A DNA stretch of 64,000 nt from Anaerocolumna sp. MB42-C2 (lineage in GTDB: Bacteria; Bacillota; Clostridia; Lachnospirales; Lachnospiraceae), in assembly GCF_030913705.1 (NCBI RefSeq), contig NZ_CP133190.1, positions 434,001-498,000 of the forward strand, in the 5' to 3' direction. The notes under the pieces were generated by a model, which was given only the letters and a program-made list of their open reading frames with translations, searched no databases and had not been told where the DNA came from. Shown piece after piece: positions 53,725-63,254 of the stretch. Numbering within the stretch: the stretch's first letter is position 1; every line of letters starts with the position of its first letter. The translations under genes and the position numbers were made by a program.

Positions 53725-54627
53725 TTATCTCTTTCCAATACAAATTCTTTTTATTATATAAGCCAGTATAGAGTCTGCCACATTAATTCCGGTACATTCA
53801 AATATATTTTTAAAATGCGCATTGGAATTTACTTCACATACAATTGGTTCCTGATTTTTTCCAAATAAAAGATCTACACCTGCAAAATCAAGTCCCATTA
53901 TTTTACAGCACCGTAATGCTAATTCTATTTGCTTCTGATCCGGTTCATATGGTTTCATTTTACCGCCATTGCTTACATTAGCTCGAAAATCTCCATTCTC
54001 TGAATAACGGTACATGGTTGCTACCACTTGATTTCCAACTACCTGCAGTCTTAAATCTCTGCCTTTGCTGTTTTGGATAAATTCCTGAAACAGCATAGGT
54101 TTAGCACCAATATCAGTAACACAGTCTATAAGTTCTTGTCTGTTCCCTGCTAAATACACCTGTTGACCAAATGACCCAAAACATTCCTTTATCACAATTG
54201 GATAACCTAATTCCCTTACAACACAGTCTAAAAAATCAAGATTTGTATACCCAATATTGGAAAAAGTCATAGGTGCCACAATGGTGCGGGGCATCTTAAT
54301 ACCTGCACTTTGCAGATACAGATGTGTTAATGATTTATCATCACATGCGGCAATAGCCTGGGAAGAATTAAATACTGAAAAGCCTTTTATCTCCAGATAT
54401 TTTGCCAGTCTGACATCTTTATCCCAGAATAAAATAAAATCCGGTCTTTCATGAGAATTCTTTGATTCTACATTAGTAGAATTTGAATCCAGAAGCACTA
54501 AAACTTCTGCATTCGTTTTAATTATTAATTCTACACCCAATTTTTTTGCCGCTTCTGTTAACCAGAGATGAATTTCCGTAAATTTATGGGTATGTAAAAA
54601 AGCATTGGTAATTAGCCAGCCCCTCAT
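53725..54627 (-). CDS. RimK-like ATP-grasp ligase (first of a pair)
   Basis: A 300-residue ATP-grasp ligase of the RimK/LysX type. Features in order: N-terminal domain MRGWLITNAFLHTHKFTEIH, SLTHLYLQSAGIKMPRTIV, lid/ATP motif YPIVIKECFGSFGQQVYLAG, QEFIQNSKGRDLRLQVVG, the basic SNGGKMKPYEP loop and metal ligands in GLDFAGVDLLFGKNQEPIVCEVNSN. It probably forms an amide with a carboxylate substrate. It is paralogous to the next gene and lies downstream of ftsK. AGGAG precedes the ATG. Confidence 0.85.
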   Translation of the reverse strand: MRGWLITNAFLHTHKFTEIHLWLTEAAKKLGVELIIKTNAEVLVLLDSNSTNVESKNSHERPDFILFWDKDVRLAKYLEIKGFSVFNSSQAIAACDDKSLTHLYLQSAGIKMPRTIVAPMTFSNIGYTNLDFLDCVVRELGYPIVIKECFGSFGQQVYLAGNRQELIDCVTDIGAKPMLFQEFIQNSKGRDLRLQVVGNQVVATMYRYSENGDFRANVSNGGKMKPYEPDQKQIELALRCCKIMGLDFAGVDLLFGKNQEPIVCEVNSNAHFKNIFECTGINVADSILAYIIKRICIGKR

Positions 54628-54732
54628 AATATACTCCTCTCATATCTAACTGAAATAGACGTTGCAAAATTATATTACTTTGAAATACTCCAAAGCTTCT
54701 TTAGCCATTATAATTTCACAAATACCTGTTAC

Positions 54733-57498
54733 TTAGATATATTCATCTACATATTGCTCAAACTCCTCCAGGGACATTAATATCTTCCTTGGTTTTGTAC
54801 CTTCCTCAGGACCTACAACACCCGCTTCAGAAAGCTGATCCATAATTCTTGCAGCCCGGTTAAATCCAATTTTATATACTCTCTGCAACATTCCAATAGA
54901 GGCTTTATCTTTATCTATAATAAACTTCCCGGCTTCAATAAAATAGTCATCACGGTCATTTGCAGCAGCACTCGTAGAATTTTCAACTGCCTGTGCATTG
55001 GAAATTTTATTGACCACCTCTTCGTTATATTCCGCCGCACTATTCTGGGCCGTTAAAAATTCCACCACAGCACTTACCTCTTTATCTGAAATAAAAGCGC
55101 CCTGTACTCGAACCGGTTTGGGATAACCGGAAGGGAAAAACAACATATCTCCTTTACCCAGCAGCTTTTCTGCACCTGAACCATCTATAATCGTTCTGGA
55201 ATCGATAGCAGAAGATACTGAAAATGCAATTCTGGAGGGAATATTTGCTTTAATAAGGCCTGTAATAACATTAACCGATGGTCTCTGGGTAGCTATAATT
55301 AAATGTAACCCAGCCGCACGTGCCATCTGAGCAAGTCTGCAGATAGCATCCTCTACTTCCCCGGGGGCGACCATCATAAGGTCTGCCAGCTCGTCTACGA
55401 TTATTACTATCTGAGGAAGTTTCTGATATCTTTCATCCTGATATTCAGCAACCGTTGCAACCTTTTCATTATAGCCCTTTACGTCTCTTACTCCTAAGTC
55501 AGCAAACTTATTATATCGCTCCGTCATCTCCATAACCGCCCAGTTTAAAGCAGCAGAAGCTTTTTTAGGATCTGTCACAACAGGTATCAAAAGATGAGGT
55601 ATACCATTATAAACACTTAATTCAACAACCTTAGGATCCACCATAATCATCCTTACATCGGATGGTTTCGCTTTATATAAGATACTCATAATCAAAGTAT
55701 TGATACATACCGATTTACCGGAACCGGTAGCACCGGCGATGAGTAAATGAGGCATTTTACCAATATCCGTTACAATGGTTTGACCACCAATATCTTTGCC
55801 GACCGCAAATGCTATATCGGAAGGATGCTGCTTAAAATCTTTACTTTCGATTAATTCCCGAAACATTACCGCTGAATTCTCTTTATTAGGTACTTCGATA
55901 CCCACCGCAGCCTTACCCGGTATCGGTGCTTCGATTCTTACATCCGCAGCCGCCAGGTTCAGTTTAATATCATCAGCCAAACCTGTTATCCTGCTTACTT
56001 TCACACCTTGTTCCGGCTGTAATTCATATCGGGTTACGGCCGGTCCGCAGCTTACATTGGTTACCGTTACCCGAACTCCGAAACTTTCCAGTGTTTTTTG
56101 AAGTTTTAGAGCAGTCTCTTTTAAATCTCTGTCCATCATACCTTTTGTATCATTCTTGGGTTTTGATAATAAATTAAGGGGCGGAAAAATATATGTTTTC
56201 TTTTCTTCCGAATTTTGATTAATTTTTATTTCATCCAGATTCGATCCGCCCTCAGCCGTTATAAATTTCTTTTCAGACTTTTCCATAGAGTTTCTTGAGA
56301 AATCTGTGGTTTCTGCCGCATTACCGGGTTGAGTTGTGGTTATTTGAGGTTGTTCATCATTTTTAAATGCTTCTGCAGCTTTTTCATTCGTCTGTAATTC
56401 AATATCCTCATTTGCAGCATGAAGAAGTTTCTCTATGTCTTCGTCAATACCGGGACGTTCTACATTTGGTTGCATCTCATTTAATTCTTCGGTATTTTTA
56501 CCGAACTTCAATTTCATCTGTTCATCGATTGTATCTATTTTATCAACAGTGCTTGTCCCATCCGTATATAAGCCACTGCGCTGTATGGAGATATCACTGA
56601 CCGTACTTGATGTAATCTCTTCCATATCAAAATTAGCTGCGTTGATCGTATCCTCTTTGCCAGGTCTCGTTTTTTTCTTCTTTAACATGCTAAGGAAGCC
56701 GTCTTCTGCAGCCTTACCGGAGTTATTGGCTGTTGAATCTTTTATATCTGTTGATAAGTCATTTTTCTTAAGAAGTACTGTTCTGGCTTTTCTTCTAGGA
56801 ACAGCTTCTTCCTCTGCATTCTCTTCATAAACATCCTCTTCCTCCTGGCGTATTCTTCTCTCCCGTATTTGATTCAGTGATTCTTCACTTTTAGAACTTA
56901 AGTATGCAAACAGTGCTTTACCTGTAATAAACATAAAGGATATTATCATAAAAGCGATTAAAATAATATAGGTTCCAACAGCTCCAAATAGCGGATATAA
57001 TAAACGGCACAGTAAGCCTCCAATAATACCTCCGCCGTTTTTTAATTTGGCAGAACTAATATAGTATTCAGTCAATTTAATATCGGATGAATAGCCAACG
57101 ATAGTCAGTTGAATTAATGCCGTAAAGATAATACCTAATATAATACTACTGATTAACTTTCGCAGAGCGATGGGATTTCCTCTGTTCGCAATATAAAAGG
57201 CAATGCCAAAAAACAGAAAAAAAGGCAATAAATATGCAGCAAATCCAAATAACCCAAAAGTAATTCCGTTAATGGTTTTGCCAAAACTTCCACTCAAATT
57301 AAAATTACTTAATATTAGCAGCAGAGATATCACTAAAGTAATTATTAAAGTTATCTCATCATGGTACAGTTCTTTATTAGGATCATCATTTATCTTATTA
57401 TGTACTTTTTTGCTTCCGGTAGATTTCCTTTTTCCTGTTGTACGATTTGTCTGCCTTTTCGAACCTGATTTGTAACTTTTATTTTGACTTGCAGCCAC
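54733..57498 (-). CDS. ftsK: DNA translocase FtsK/SpoIIIE
   Basis: A 921-residue membrane-anchored DNA pump for septal chromosome clearance and forespore DNA transfer. A Lys-rich N-terminus precedes about four membrane spans (50-210). An acidic low-complexity linker follows (215-440), then the alpha/beta motor with Walker A IAGATGSGKSVCINTLIMSIL and Walker B QIVIIVDELADLMM. A C-terminal winged-helix gamma domain (GMLQRVYKIGFNRAARIMDQL) reads orientation sequences. Following tepA-ylzJ it is probably the SpoIIIE equivalent. Confidence 0.96.
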   Translation of the reverse strand: MAASQNKSYKSGSKRQTNRTTGKRKSTGSKKVHNKINDDPNKELYHDEITLIITLVISLLLILSNFNLSGSFGKTINGITFGLFGFAAYLLPFFLFFGIAFYIANRGNPIALRKLISSIILGIIFTALIQLTIVGYSSDIKLTEYYISSAKLKNGGGIIGGLLCRLLYPLFGAVGTYIILIAFMIISFMFITGKALFAYLSSKSEESLNQIRERRIRQEEEDVYEENAEEEAVPRRKARTVLLKKNDLSTDIKDSTANNSGKAAEDGFLSMLKKKKTRPGKEDTINAANFDMEEITSSTVSDISIQRSGLYTDGTSTVDKIDTIDEQMKLKFGKNTEELNEMQPNVERPGIDEDIEKLLHAANEDIELQTNEKAAEAFKNDEQPQITTTQPGNAAETTDFSRNSMEKSEKKFITAEGGSNLDEIKINQNSEEKKTYIFPPLNLLSKPKNDTKGMMDRDLKETALKLQKTLESFGVRVTVTNVSCGPAVTRYELQPEQGVKVSRITGLADDIKLNLAAADVRIEAPIPGKAAVGIEVPNKENSAVMFRELIESKDFKQHPSDIAFAVGKDIGGQTIVTDIGKMPHLLIAGATGSGKSVCINTLIMSILYKAKPSDVRMIMVDPKVVELSVYNGIPHLLIPVVTDPKKASAALNWAVMEMTERYNKFADLGVRDVKGYNEKVATVAEYQDERYQKLPQIVIIVDELADLMMVAPGEVEDAICRLAQMARAAGLHLIIATQRPSVNVITGLIKANIPSRIAFSVSSAIDSRTIIDGSGAEKLLGKGDMLFFPSGYPKPVRVQGAFISDKEVSAVVEFLTAQNSAAEYNEEVVNKISNAQAVENSTSAAANDRDDYFIEAGKFIIDKDKASIGMLQRVYKIGFNRAARIMDQLSEAGVVGPEEGTKPRKILMSLEEFEQYVDEYI

Positions 57499-57720
57499 AC
57501 CATATCCTCCTTAAGCTACTATAAGTATATATGTTAATATTTTATTTCCGTAATTATATAAAATAATTGGTTCTTTCATTACAATCGCGTAAATAAGAAT
57601 TGATTCTAAGCCTACCTTCCAAATTGGACAGGTTAACATAGAACCAATTTTATTATACCCTTATTTTACTATTGTTGCAAGGAAAAATATTGAAACTGTC
57701 GAAAAAACGTTCGATAAAAG

Positions 57721-57882
57721 TAACTGTTCACAGGCAACAACGCGACGTGTTTTTTGTGAGTGTATTGTCACAGAAAACCGGAGAATTGCAGCGCCAAAAC
57801 GCTTTCTTTGCGTTTTGTGTGTATCGCGAAGCGTGTTATTGTTCGCGGAACTGCTGCTTTTTGCAGGGGAGTGAACAGTAAC
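57721..57882 (+). repeat. 162-bp-family repeat, copy 3
   Basis: A complete copy from TAACTGTTCACAGG to GTGAACAGTAAC with the same conserved blocks as copies 1 and 2. It lies in the 432-bp ylzJ-ftsK gap. Apparent reading frames across it repeat the same meaningless peptide in copy 1 and are not genes. Confidence 0.9.
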
Positions 57883-57930
57883 CGATAAAAAACGTAAGAA
57901 ACAGACCGTAAGTCTTGGTCTGATCTCCTA

Positions 57931-58182
57931 TTAATCAGGAGTAATTACAGATCCGGGAGAATATTCTTTTTTTAGATAATCCCTCATATCTGTAGAATTA
58001 ATTCCCTCCACTATATAATTTTCCCCCTCTCTTCTGGCACTGATTTTTCCATGTTTCAACGTTATATCCTTAAATTCTACAGCTGTATCCTCTTTTTTAT
58101 CTTCTTTTTCGTGCGTATTAATTAAGAGACTCTCTGTTCTATTGCTGTAGATTCTTTCTAACGGAACTACGGTATATAACAT
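57931..58182 (-). CDS. ylzJ: YlzJ-like protein
   Basis: An 83-residue protein of the YlzJ family (MLYTVVPLERIYSN at the start, IVEGINSTDMRDYLKKEYSPGS at the end). Its function is unknown. In Bacillus it sits between tepA and spoIIIE, exactly as here, although a 162-bp repeat is now inserted before ftsK. Its start touches the tepA stop. Confidence 0.85.
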   Translation of the reverse strand: MLYTVVPLERIYSNRTESLLINTHEKEDKKEDTAVEFKDITLKHGKISARREGENYIVEGINSTDMRDYLKKEYSPGSVITPD

Positions 58183-58895
58183 TATTCTTCACCTCTTCCG
58201 GCCATTTGATATAATTTGTTCAAAGCTTCCTTAATTCCGCCGACCTCGTCGATAATTCCCATTTCAATTGCTTCCTTACCGATTAAAATGGAACCCACAT
58301 CTTTAGCCAGTTGCTTGGTATTATGCATTAAACTTTTTAGTTCTTCTTTATCTATTTTGGAATGGCTGGATACAAAATTTAATATCCTATCCTGTATTTT
58401 CTCAAAATAATCGTAAGTCTGAGATACTCCGATTACCGTTCCATTCATTCTGACTGGATGAATAATCATAGTTGCCGTCGGAACAATAAAACTATATTGT
58501 GCAGAAACAGCTAAAGGTACACCAATGGAATGGCTTCCGCCTAAAACCAGCGAAACTGTTGGTTTACTTAATGATGCAATCATCTCTGCAATAGCAAGAC
58601 CGGCTTCCACATCTCCTCCAACAGTATTAATCAATATTAGTAGCCCATCAATATCAGAGCTGTCTTCAATAGCTGCCAGTTGCGGTAAAACATGCTCATA
58701 TTTTGTTGTTTTATTATGTTGAGGAAGACATTCATGTCCCTCAATTTCTCCAATAATGGATAATAAATGTATTTTAGATTTTCTTTGCTCATTTACAAGT
58801 GTTGTTTGTCCATACTCCCGGATTTTACCGTCATCCAATTCTTCTTTCTCTTTTTGCTCTCTTTCCTTGTCAATGTTAGTTGTATTGTTTTCCAT
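58182..58895 (-). CDS. tepA: ClpP-class serine protease TepA
   Basis: A 237-residue ClpP-fold protease. The N-terminal charged region is followed by the ClpP core with VNTVGGDVEAGLAIAEMI-type substrate strand (INTVGGDVEAG), nucleophile Ser123 in GGSHSIGVPLA and catalytic His146 in MIIHPVRM. TepA in Bacillus is linked to protein export and spore-protein processing. It leads tepA-ylzJ-ftsK. Confidence 0.88.
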   Translation of the reverse strand: MENNTTNIDKEREQKEKEELDDGKIREYGQTTLVNEQRKSKIHLLSIIGEIEGHECLPQHNKTTKYEHVLPQLAAIEDSSDIDGLLILINTVGGDVEAGLAIAEMIASLSKPTVSLVLGGSHSIGVPLAVSAQYSFIVPTATMIIHPVRMNGTVIGVSQTYDYFEKIQDRILNFVSSHSKIDKEELKSLMHNTKQLAKDVGSILIGKEAIEMGIIDEVGGIKEALNKLYQMAGRGEE

Positions 58896-59202
58896 ATAAA
58901 TCTCCTTACGAGTTATTATTTAACATAAATATTTTGTTTTATGTCAGCTTTTATTCAGTGTTTTTCCGATAGATAGCATAATGTATAGAAAAAACAGAAT
59001 TAATCTATAATACTAACTTATTATATGGAAATTTATAATTTTTATTTATCCAGATTTAGTTTTCAATTGACTAACATGATTTGAGCGTCATAGTTCCATT
59101 ATATATTATGCTTCCGTCATTTATAATTTGTATGGCTTTTGACACTTAATCCTAATAAATAAGCACATAAGATTTAAAAAGATTTTTATTGTATAATAAA
59201 AA

Positions 59203-59229
59203 ATGGGGGCTTTTATGAAAAGCTCCCAT
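59203..59229 (-). terminator. Terminator of the glycerol-1-phosphate dehydrogenase gene
   Basis: ATGGGGGCTTTT/AAAAGCTCCCAT with a 3-base loop; on the minus strand it is followed by TTTTTTATT. The rest of the 344-bp gap up to tepA has no gene, only a CTTTTGACACT motif (59136-59146) shared with the element at 46.5 kb. Confidence 0.9.
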
Positions 59230-59239
59230 TAAATAATAT

Positions 59240-60523
59240 TTAAAAAAGTTGTATTAATTTTGTCAGTCTCATAAAGGTAAGCCTGTTTCTAACATAAGGG
59301 GATAAGCAGATTGTTTTAGGAATAATATGTTCATCTAACCCAATTTCATGAACGTATTTAACACATCCTCCTTTAGTCAATAATTCATCTATTCGGTCAA
59401 CGGAAGGAAGTTTATCCAATATATCAGCAATCTGAGGCAATATCCTTTCAAATTCCATAACATCGATCTGTTCCAGCGGGTCCGGTGTATTTTCCTCTAA
59501 CATTCCCTCGTATAAACCTTTAGGTCCAAAAGATTCCTTTAAATTCAAATAATCTAAACCATTATAGGATATCATTTCATATTGTCCGTTACGTATTGCT
59601 TCTTTCATGGTATGGTAAGTTTCAGCAGCAATCATAAGTCCGATAGAAACTTTTTCACCATGATAGGCATCCAGAGGATGGTTAATAACGTCCATTTCCC
59701 AGAGATGAGATATATGGTGTTCCGCACCGGATGCCGGCCTGGAATTACCAACCATCTGCATTGCAATACCGGATAAAAGCAAAGCATACATCAATTGTTC
59801 ATATGCCTTTAATCGTGCTTCTTCGGATACATCGCCCCGCAAATCTTCTAAACAACTGCAAACTTCATTTAAAGCTGTTAACTCTAAATCGCAGACCCGA
59901 TTGCAGATATATTCATCCGTAACCAGATGAGCGACCTCCCAGTCAACTAATGCCGTATATTTACCTAACAGATCCGAAATACCGGAAGCTGTCAGCCTGT
60001 AAGGCGCTTTTGAGAAAATGGTGCTGTCCGCCACCACAAGAATAGGCGAAACTGCCGGAAATGTTTTTTTAAATCCATTCCAGGTCATTGCAGCAACAGT
60101 GGAAACAAATCCATCCACACTAGCTGCAGTCGGTACGGAAACAAAGGGAATACCTCTTTTATTTGCAAGGTATCTGCTTAAATCATGTATGGTACCGGAA
60201 CCTACTGCAAGGATTAATTTAATATGATTCTCTAATTTTTCTTCTGCCAGCTTAACACCGTGATTATCAGCATGAAGTCCTTTAGATGGTAACACGATTA
60301 CCTTGCAGCCTTTTACTTTATCTTCTACCTGCACTCCGGCGGCCGAATATGTATTATCATCACATATAATACAGATCTCCTCCGGTTTTCCGGTAAAGAT
60401 TTCAGTTAACAATTCGGGTATTTTATTGATTGCTCCTGCTTCAATTAAGATATCTTTTACATGAATCTTATGTTCTCTGCCACATGGACATGGAGCCGAA
60501 AAACTACTTACATCAATTTTCAT
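59240..60523 (-). CDS. egsA: sn-Glycerol-1-phosphate dehydrogenase (AraM/EgsA family)
   Basis: A 427-residue NAD(P)-dependent, metal-dependent dehydrogenase of the iron-alcohol fold, reducing DHAP to glycerol-1-phosphate. The nucleotide region has LAVGSGTIHDLSRYLANKRGIPFVSVPTAASVDG. Metal ligands are probably Asp (ISDLLGKYTALVDWE), His (SGAEHHISHLWEM) and His (DAYHGEKVSIGL). B. subtilis AraM makes G1P for an ether lipid; here the gene follows a kinase/transketolase set but is separated from it by a hairpin, so it may be its own unit. Confidence 0.88.
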   Translation of the reverse strand: MKIDVSSFSAPCPCGREHKIHVKDILIEAGAINKIPELLTEIFTGKPEEICIICDDNTYSAAGVQVEDKVKGCKVIVLPSKGLHADNHGVKLAEEKLENHIKLILAVGSGTIHDLSRYLANKRGIPFVSVPTAASVDGFVSTVAAMTWNGFKKTFPAVSPILVVADSTIFSKAPYRLTASGISDLLGKYTALVDWEVAHLVTDEYICNRVCDLELTALNEVCSCLEDLRGDVSEEARLKAYEQLMYALLLSGIAMQMVGNSRPASGAEHHISHLWEMDVINHPLDAYHGEKVSIGLMIAAETYHTMKEAIRNGQYEMISYNGLDYLNLKESFGPKGLYEGMLEENTPDPLEQIDVMEFERILPQIADILDKLPSVDRIDELLTKGGCVKYVHEIGLDEHIIPKTICLSPYVRNRLTFMRLTKLIQLF

Positions 60524-60734
60524 AACAATCTCTCCCTTAAAATTTTACGTCATTCCAAGTTTACAGTTACGCCAAAAAGTCCCATACAGAACATTATATA
60601 TGATTGCACTTTTTTCTTCAATCCTATTTTAAGTTTAAATAAATCACATTTCTCTTCTTCTGAAAAAGAGATATAAAAATATCCTTTTGTCTGAGTTACG
60701 AAAACCGTTATTTTATAATAAACTTATAATACTA

Positions 60735-60777
60735 TGAAAGAATGTGGATTACATATAATATAATCCACATTCTTTCA
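60735..60777 (-). terminator. Hairpin terminator after the FGGY kinase gene
   Basis: TGAAAGAATGTGGATTA/TAATCCACATTCTTTCA, a perfect 17-bp stem with a 9-base loop, in the 318-bp gap between the kinase and dehydrogenase genes. No strong T-run follows, but the stem is stable. Nothing else is seen in that gap. Confidence 0.75.
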
Positions 60778-60841
60778 ATTAGAATAACGTATAAATTTTA
60801 GCTGAGGTTCTGTATTAGTAAAAGAATTAAGCAGATATAAT

Positions 60842-62323
60842 TTAATTTAATATGATAGAAACAGCCTGCTTCCAACCCTGGTATTTGATTTCCTTATCGG
60901 AAAGATTCATGGAGGGTTTAAATTCTTTTCTATTGATATTATTAAAAATGTCTTCTTTCTGATATAATCCATATTTAATACCTGCACCAAATGCCGCACC
61001 CATACCGCTTAATTCCTCTACTTCGGGGACCTGAACAGGAATATCGGTTAAATCACTTTGCAGCTGCATTAAATACTCATTACGGGTGGGACCCCCATCA
61101 ACCCGTAGACTATCTATTTTAACAGCCGAGTCTTCTGCCATCGCCATAATAATATCTGTAATCTGATAAGCGATACAGTCCAGACCAGCCTTAACAATCT
61201 CTGATTTACCGGTTGTTCGGCTCATTCCTACCAATATTGCTTTTGCATCATTTTTCCAATACGGAGCACCTAAGCCGGTAAAAGCAGGAACCAGATAAGT
61301 CGTATCAGTAGGGTTTGCTTTTTTCGCCAATTCTTCTGACTCCTCCGCAGAACTGATTAACTGCATATCATCTTTCAGCCAGCTGATAACAGAACCAGAA
61401 TAATTTAGATTTCCCTCCAATACATATTGAACTTTCCCGTCAAATCCCCAGGCCAGGGATGTAACTAACCCATGGTTACTTTTTATGGGCTTATCTCCTA
61501 TATTCATCATAATAGAGGAACCGGTGCCGTAAGTAGCTTTTATCATTCCCTTAGCATGACATCCCTGGCCAAAAAGGGCTCCATGTGAATCACCTATAGC
61601 GCATAGAATTGGAATCTTCTTATTTAAATATCCGTTAAAATCAGTTTCACCAAAGAATTCATCTGAATTGCAAACCTCAGGTAAATTAAATGTATTTATT
61701 CCGAACAGTTTGCCAATTTCTCTGTCCCATTGTAAGGAATACAAATTAAACAACTGTGTTCGGGAGGCATTGGAATAGTCTGTTTTATAGGAAGTGCCAT
61801 TAGTCAGCCGATAAATTAAATAACTATCCATGGTTCCATATCTTAAATCACCGGCGAGGTCTGTCTCTCTGGCACTGTCTACATTACCAAGTATCCAGGA
61901 TATTTTTGCTGCAGGAAAATACGGAGAAAGAGGAATCCCTGTTTTTTCTTTCACCAGATCCCCATAACCTTTTTCCGATAATTTTTCTGTTATTTCCTTG
62001 GCCCTGGAACACTGCCATACAATAGCCGGTGTAATGGGAAGTCCGGTATTTTTATCCCAGGCAATGGAAGTTTCCCTCTGATTGCTGATACCGACACAGG
62101 TTATGTCATTTTTATCAATGGAAGCTTTTTCAACCACCATAGGTATGAGTTTTATGACATTTTCAAAAATTTCATTACCATCATGGGAAACCCAGCCTTT
62201 ATCATTTACCATTTGCTTATGGGGAAGATCACATCTTGCAACCAGAAAGCCCTCGCTGTTAAATAACAGAGCTTTTGTGCCCTGGGTACTTTGATCAATT
62301 CCTAATACATATTTTTCAGACAT
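60842..62323 (-). CDS. FGGY-family carbohydrate kinase, glycerol-kinase-like
   Basis: A 493-residue sugar/polyol kinase. It has the FGGY N domain (VLGIDQSTQGTKALLF; SNQRETSIAWDKNTGLPITP; IVWQCSRAKEI; SPYFPAAKISWIL) and C domain (ATYGTGSSIMMNIG; AFTGLGAPYW; DGGPTRNEYLMQLQSDL). The glycerol contacts Arg-Glu of NQRET are kept, but the GDQQ of true GlpK is GDSH here, so glycerol may not be the substrate. It overlaps the transketolase C-subunit gene by 8 bp, pointing to a pentose, branched-chain or C3 ketose pathway. Confidence 0.83.
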   Translation of the reverse strand: MSEKYVLGIDQSTQGTKALLFNSEGFLVARCDLPHKQMVNDKGWVSHDGNEIFENVIKLIPMVVEKASIDKNDITCVGISNQRETSIAWDKNTGLPITPAIVWQCSRAKEITEKLSEKGYGDLVKEKTGIPLSPYFPAAKISWILGNVDSARETDLAGDLRYGTMDSYLIYRLTNGTSYKTDYSNASRTQLFNLYSLQWDREIGKLFGINTFNLPEVCNSDEFFGETDFNGYLNKKIPILCAIGDSHGALFGQGCHAKGMIKATYGTGSSIMMNIGDKPIKSNHGLVTSLAWGFDGKVQYVLEGNLNYSGSVISWLKDDMQLISSAEESEELAKKANPTDTTYLVPAFTGLGAPYWKNDAKAILVGMSRTTGKSEIVKAGLDCIAYQITDIIMAMAEDSAVKIDSLRVDGGPTRNEYLMQLQSDLTDIPVQVPEVEELSGMGAAFGAGIKYGLYQKEDIFNNINRKEFKPSMNLSDKEIKYQGWKQAVSIILN

Positions 62324-63254
62324 TTCTCATCAGCTCCAACCCTATTTTAGCAATATTTTCTGCATTTAAACCATAATGGTTAAATATCTCTTTAGAATTA
62401 CCGGTTACAACCGGAGCATCAGGTAATGACATATTGATGACTTTTTTCGGACATTCGCTGCTTACAATCTGACTTACCATTGCACCAAGACCGCCGATAA
62501 AGGTATGCTCCTCTACTGTAATAATTGCTTTTGTTTCTTTTGCTGCTTTTATAACGGCATATCTATCGATAGGCTTTACGCAATACATGTCTATAACTCT
62601 TGCGTGTATTCCTTTCTTTTCTAAAATGTCAGCCGCATCTTTTGCAGGTTTTACCATTTCCCCGCAAGCAATAATTGTAATATCATTACCTGATTTAACT
62701 TCTGCAGCCTGATCCATAACAAACGGTGTATTAGATTCTTCATAAACATCTTCCACCGGATTTCTTCCTACCCTTAAGTATGCTGGTTTTTCATCCTTAA
62801 GCAAAGCTTCTACCAGATATCTGGTCTGAAATCTATCGCTGGGAATATACACACGCATACCCGGAATGGACGCCATAGTAGCAATATCCTGGGCGGAATG
62901 ATGAGTCATACCCAAAGCACCATAACTTACACCACCGCTGATTCCTATCAGGGTAACGTTAGTACCCGAATAAGCCACATCAACTTTAGCCTGTTCCATA
63001 CTTCTGGTAGATAAAAAGCAGGCAGGAGAAGCTGCAAATGCTTTTTTTCCACATTTGGCCAGGCCGGCAGCTATACTTACAAGGCTTTGTTCTGCAATTC
63101 CTACTTCCACAAATTGGTCCGGATGAGCAGCAGCAAAACCTGTCATAGAGGCAGAACCCCTGGAATCGCTGCATAAAACAACGATATCTTTATCTTCATT
63201 TGCTCTTTCTAATAGAACATCACATATAACCTGACGATTTGGAATATTATTCAT
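62316..63254 (-). CDS. Transketolase C-terminal subunit
   Basis: A 312-residue protein with the pyrimidine-binding domain (NIPNRQVICDVLLERANEDKDI; FVEVGIAEQSLVSIAAGLAKCGKK; GMTHHSAQDIATMASIPGM) and the C-terminal transketolase domain (VKPIDRYAVIKAAKETKAIITVEEH). Glu of VEVGIAEQ would activate thiamine diphosphate. The frame opens at 63311, but AGGAGG ten bases before 63254 sets the start, 8 bp inside the N-subunit gene. Split transketolases serve specialised sugar pathways. Confidence 0.92.
   Translation of the reverse strand: MNNIPNRQVICDVLLERANEDKDIVVLCSDSRGSASMTGFAAAHPDQFVEVGIAEQSLVSIAAGLAKCGKKAFAASPACFLSTRSMEQAKVDVAYSGTNVTLIGISGGVSYGALGMTHHSAQDIATMASIPGMRVYIPSDRFQTRYLVEALLKDEKPAYLRVGRNPVEDVYEESNTPFVMDQAAEVKSGNDITIIACGEMVKPAKDAADILEKKGIHARVIDMYCVKPIDRYAVIKAAKETKAIITVEEHTFIGGLGAMVSQIVSSECPKKVINMSLPDAPVVTGNSKEIFNHYGLNAENIAKIGLELMRNV

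Noticed and set aside
57672..57881. Open frame across repeat copy 3
   Set aside because: Same reason: it follows the repeat, lacks a ribosome-binding site and the frame is not conserved in copy 2.
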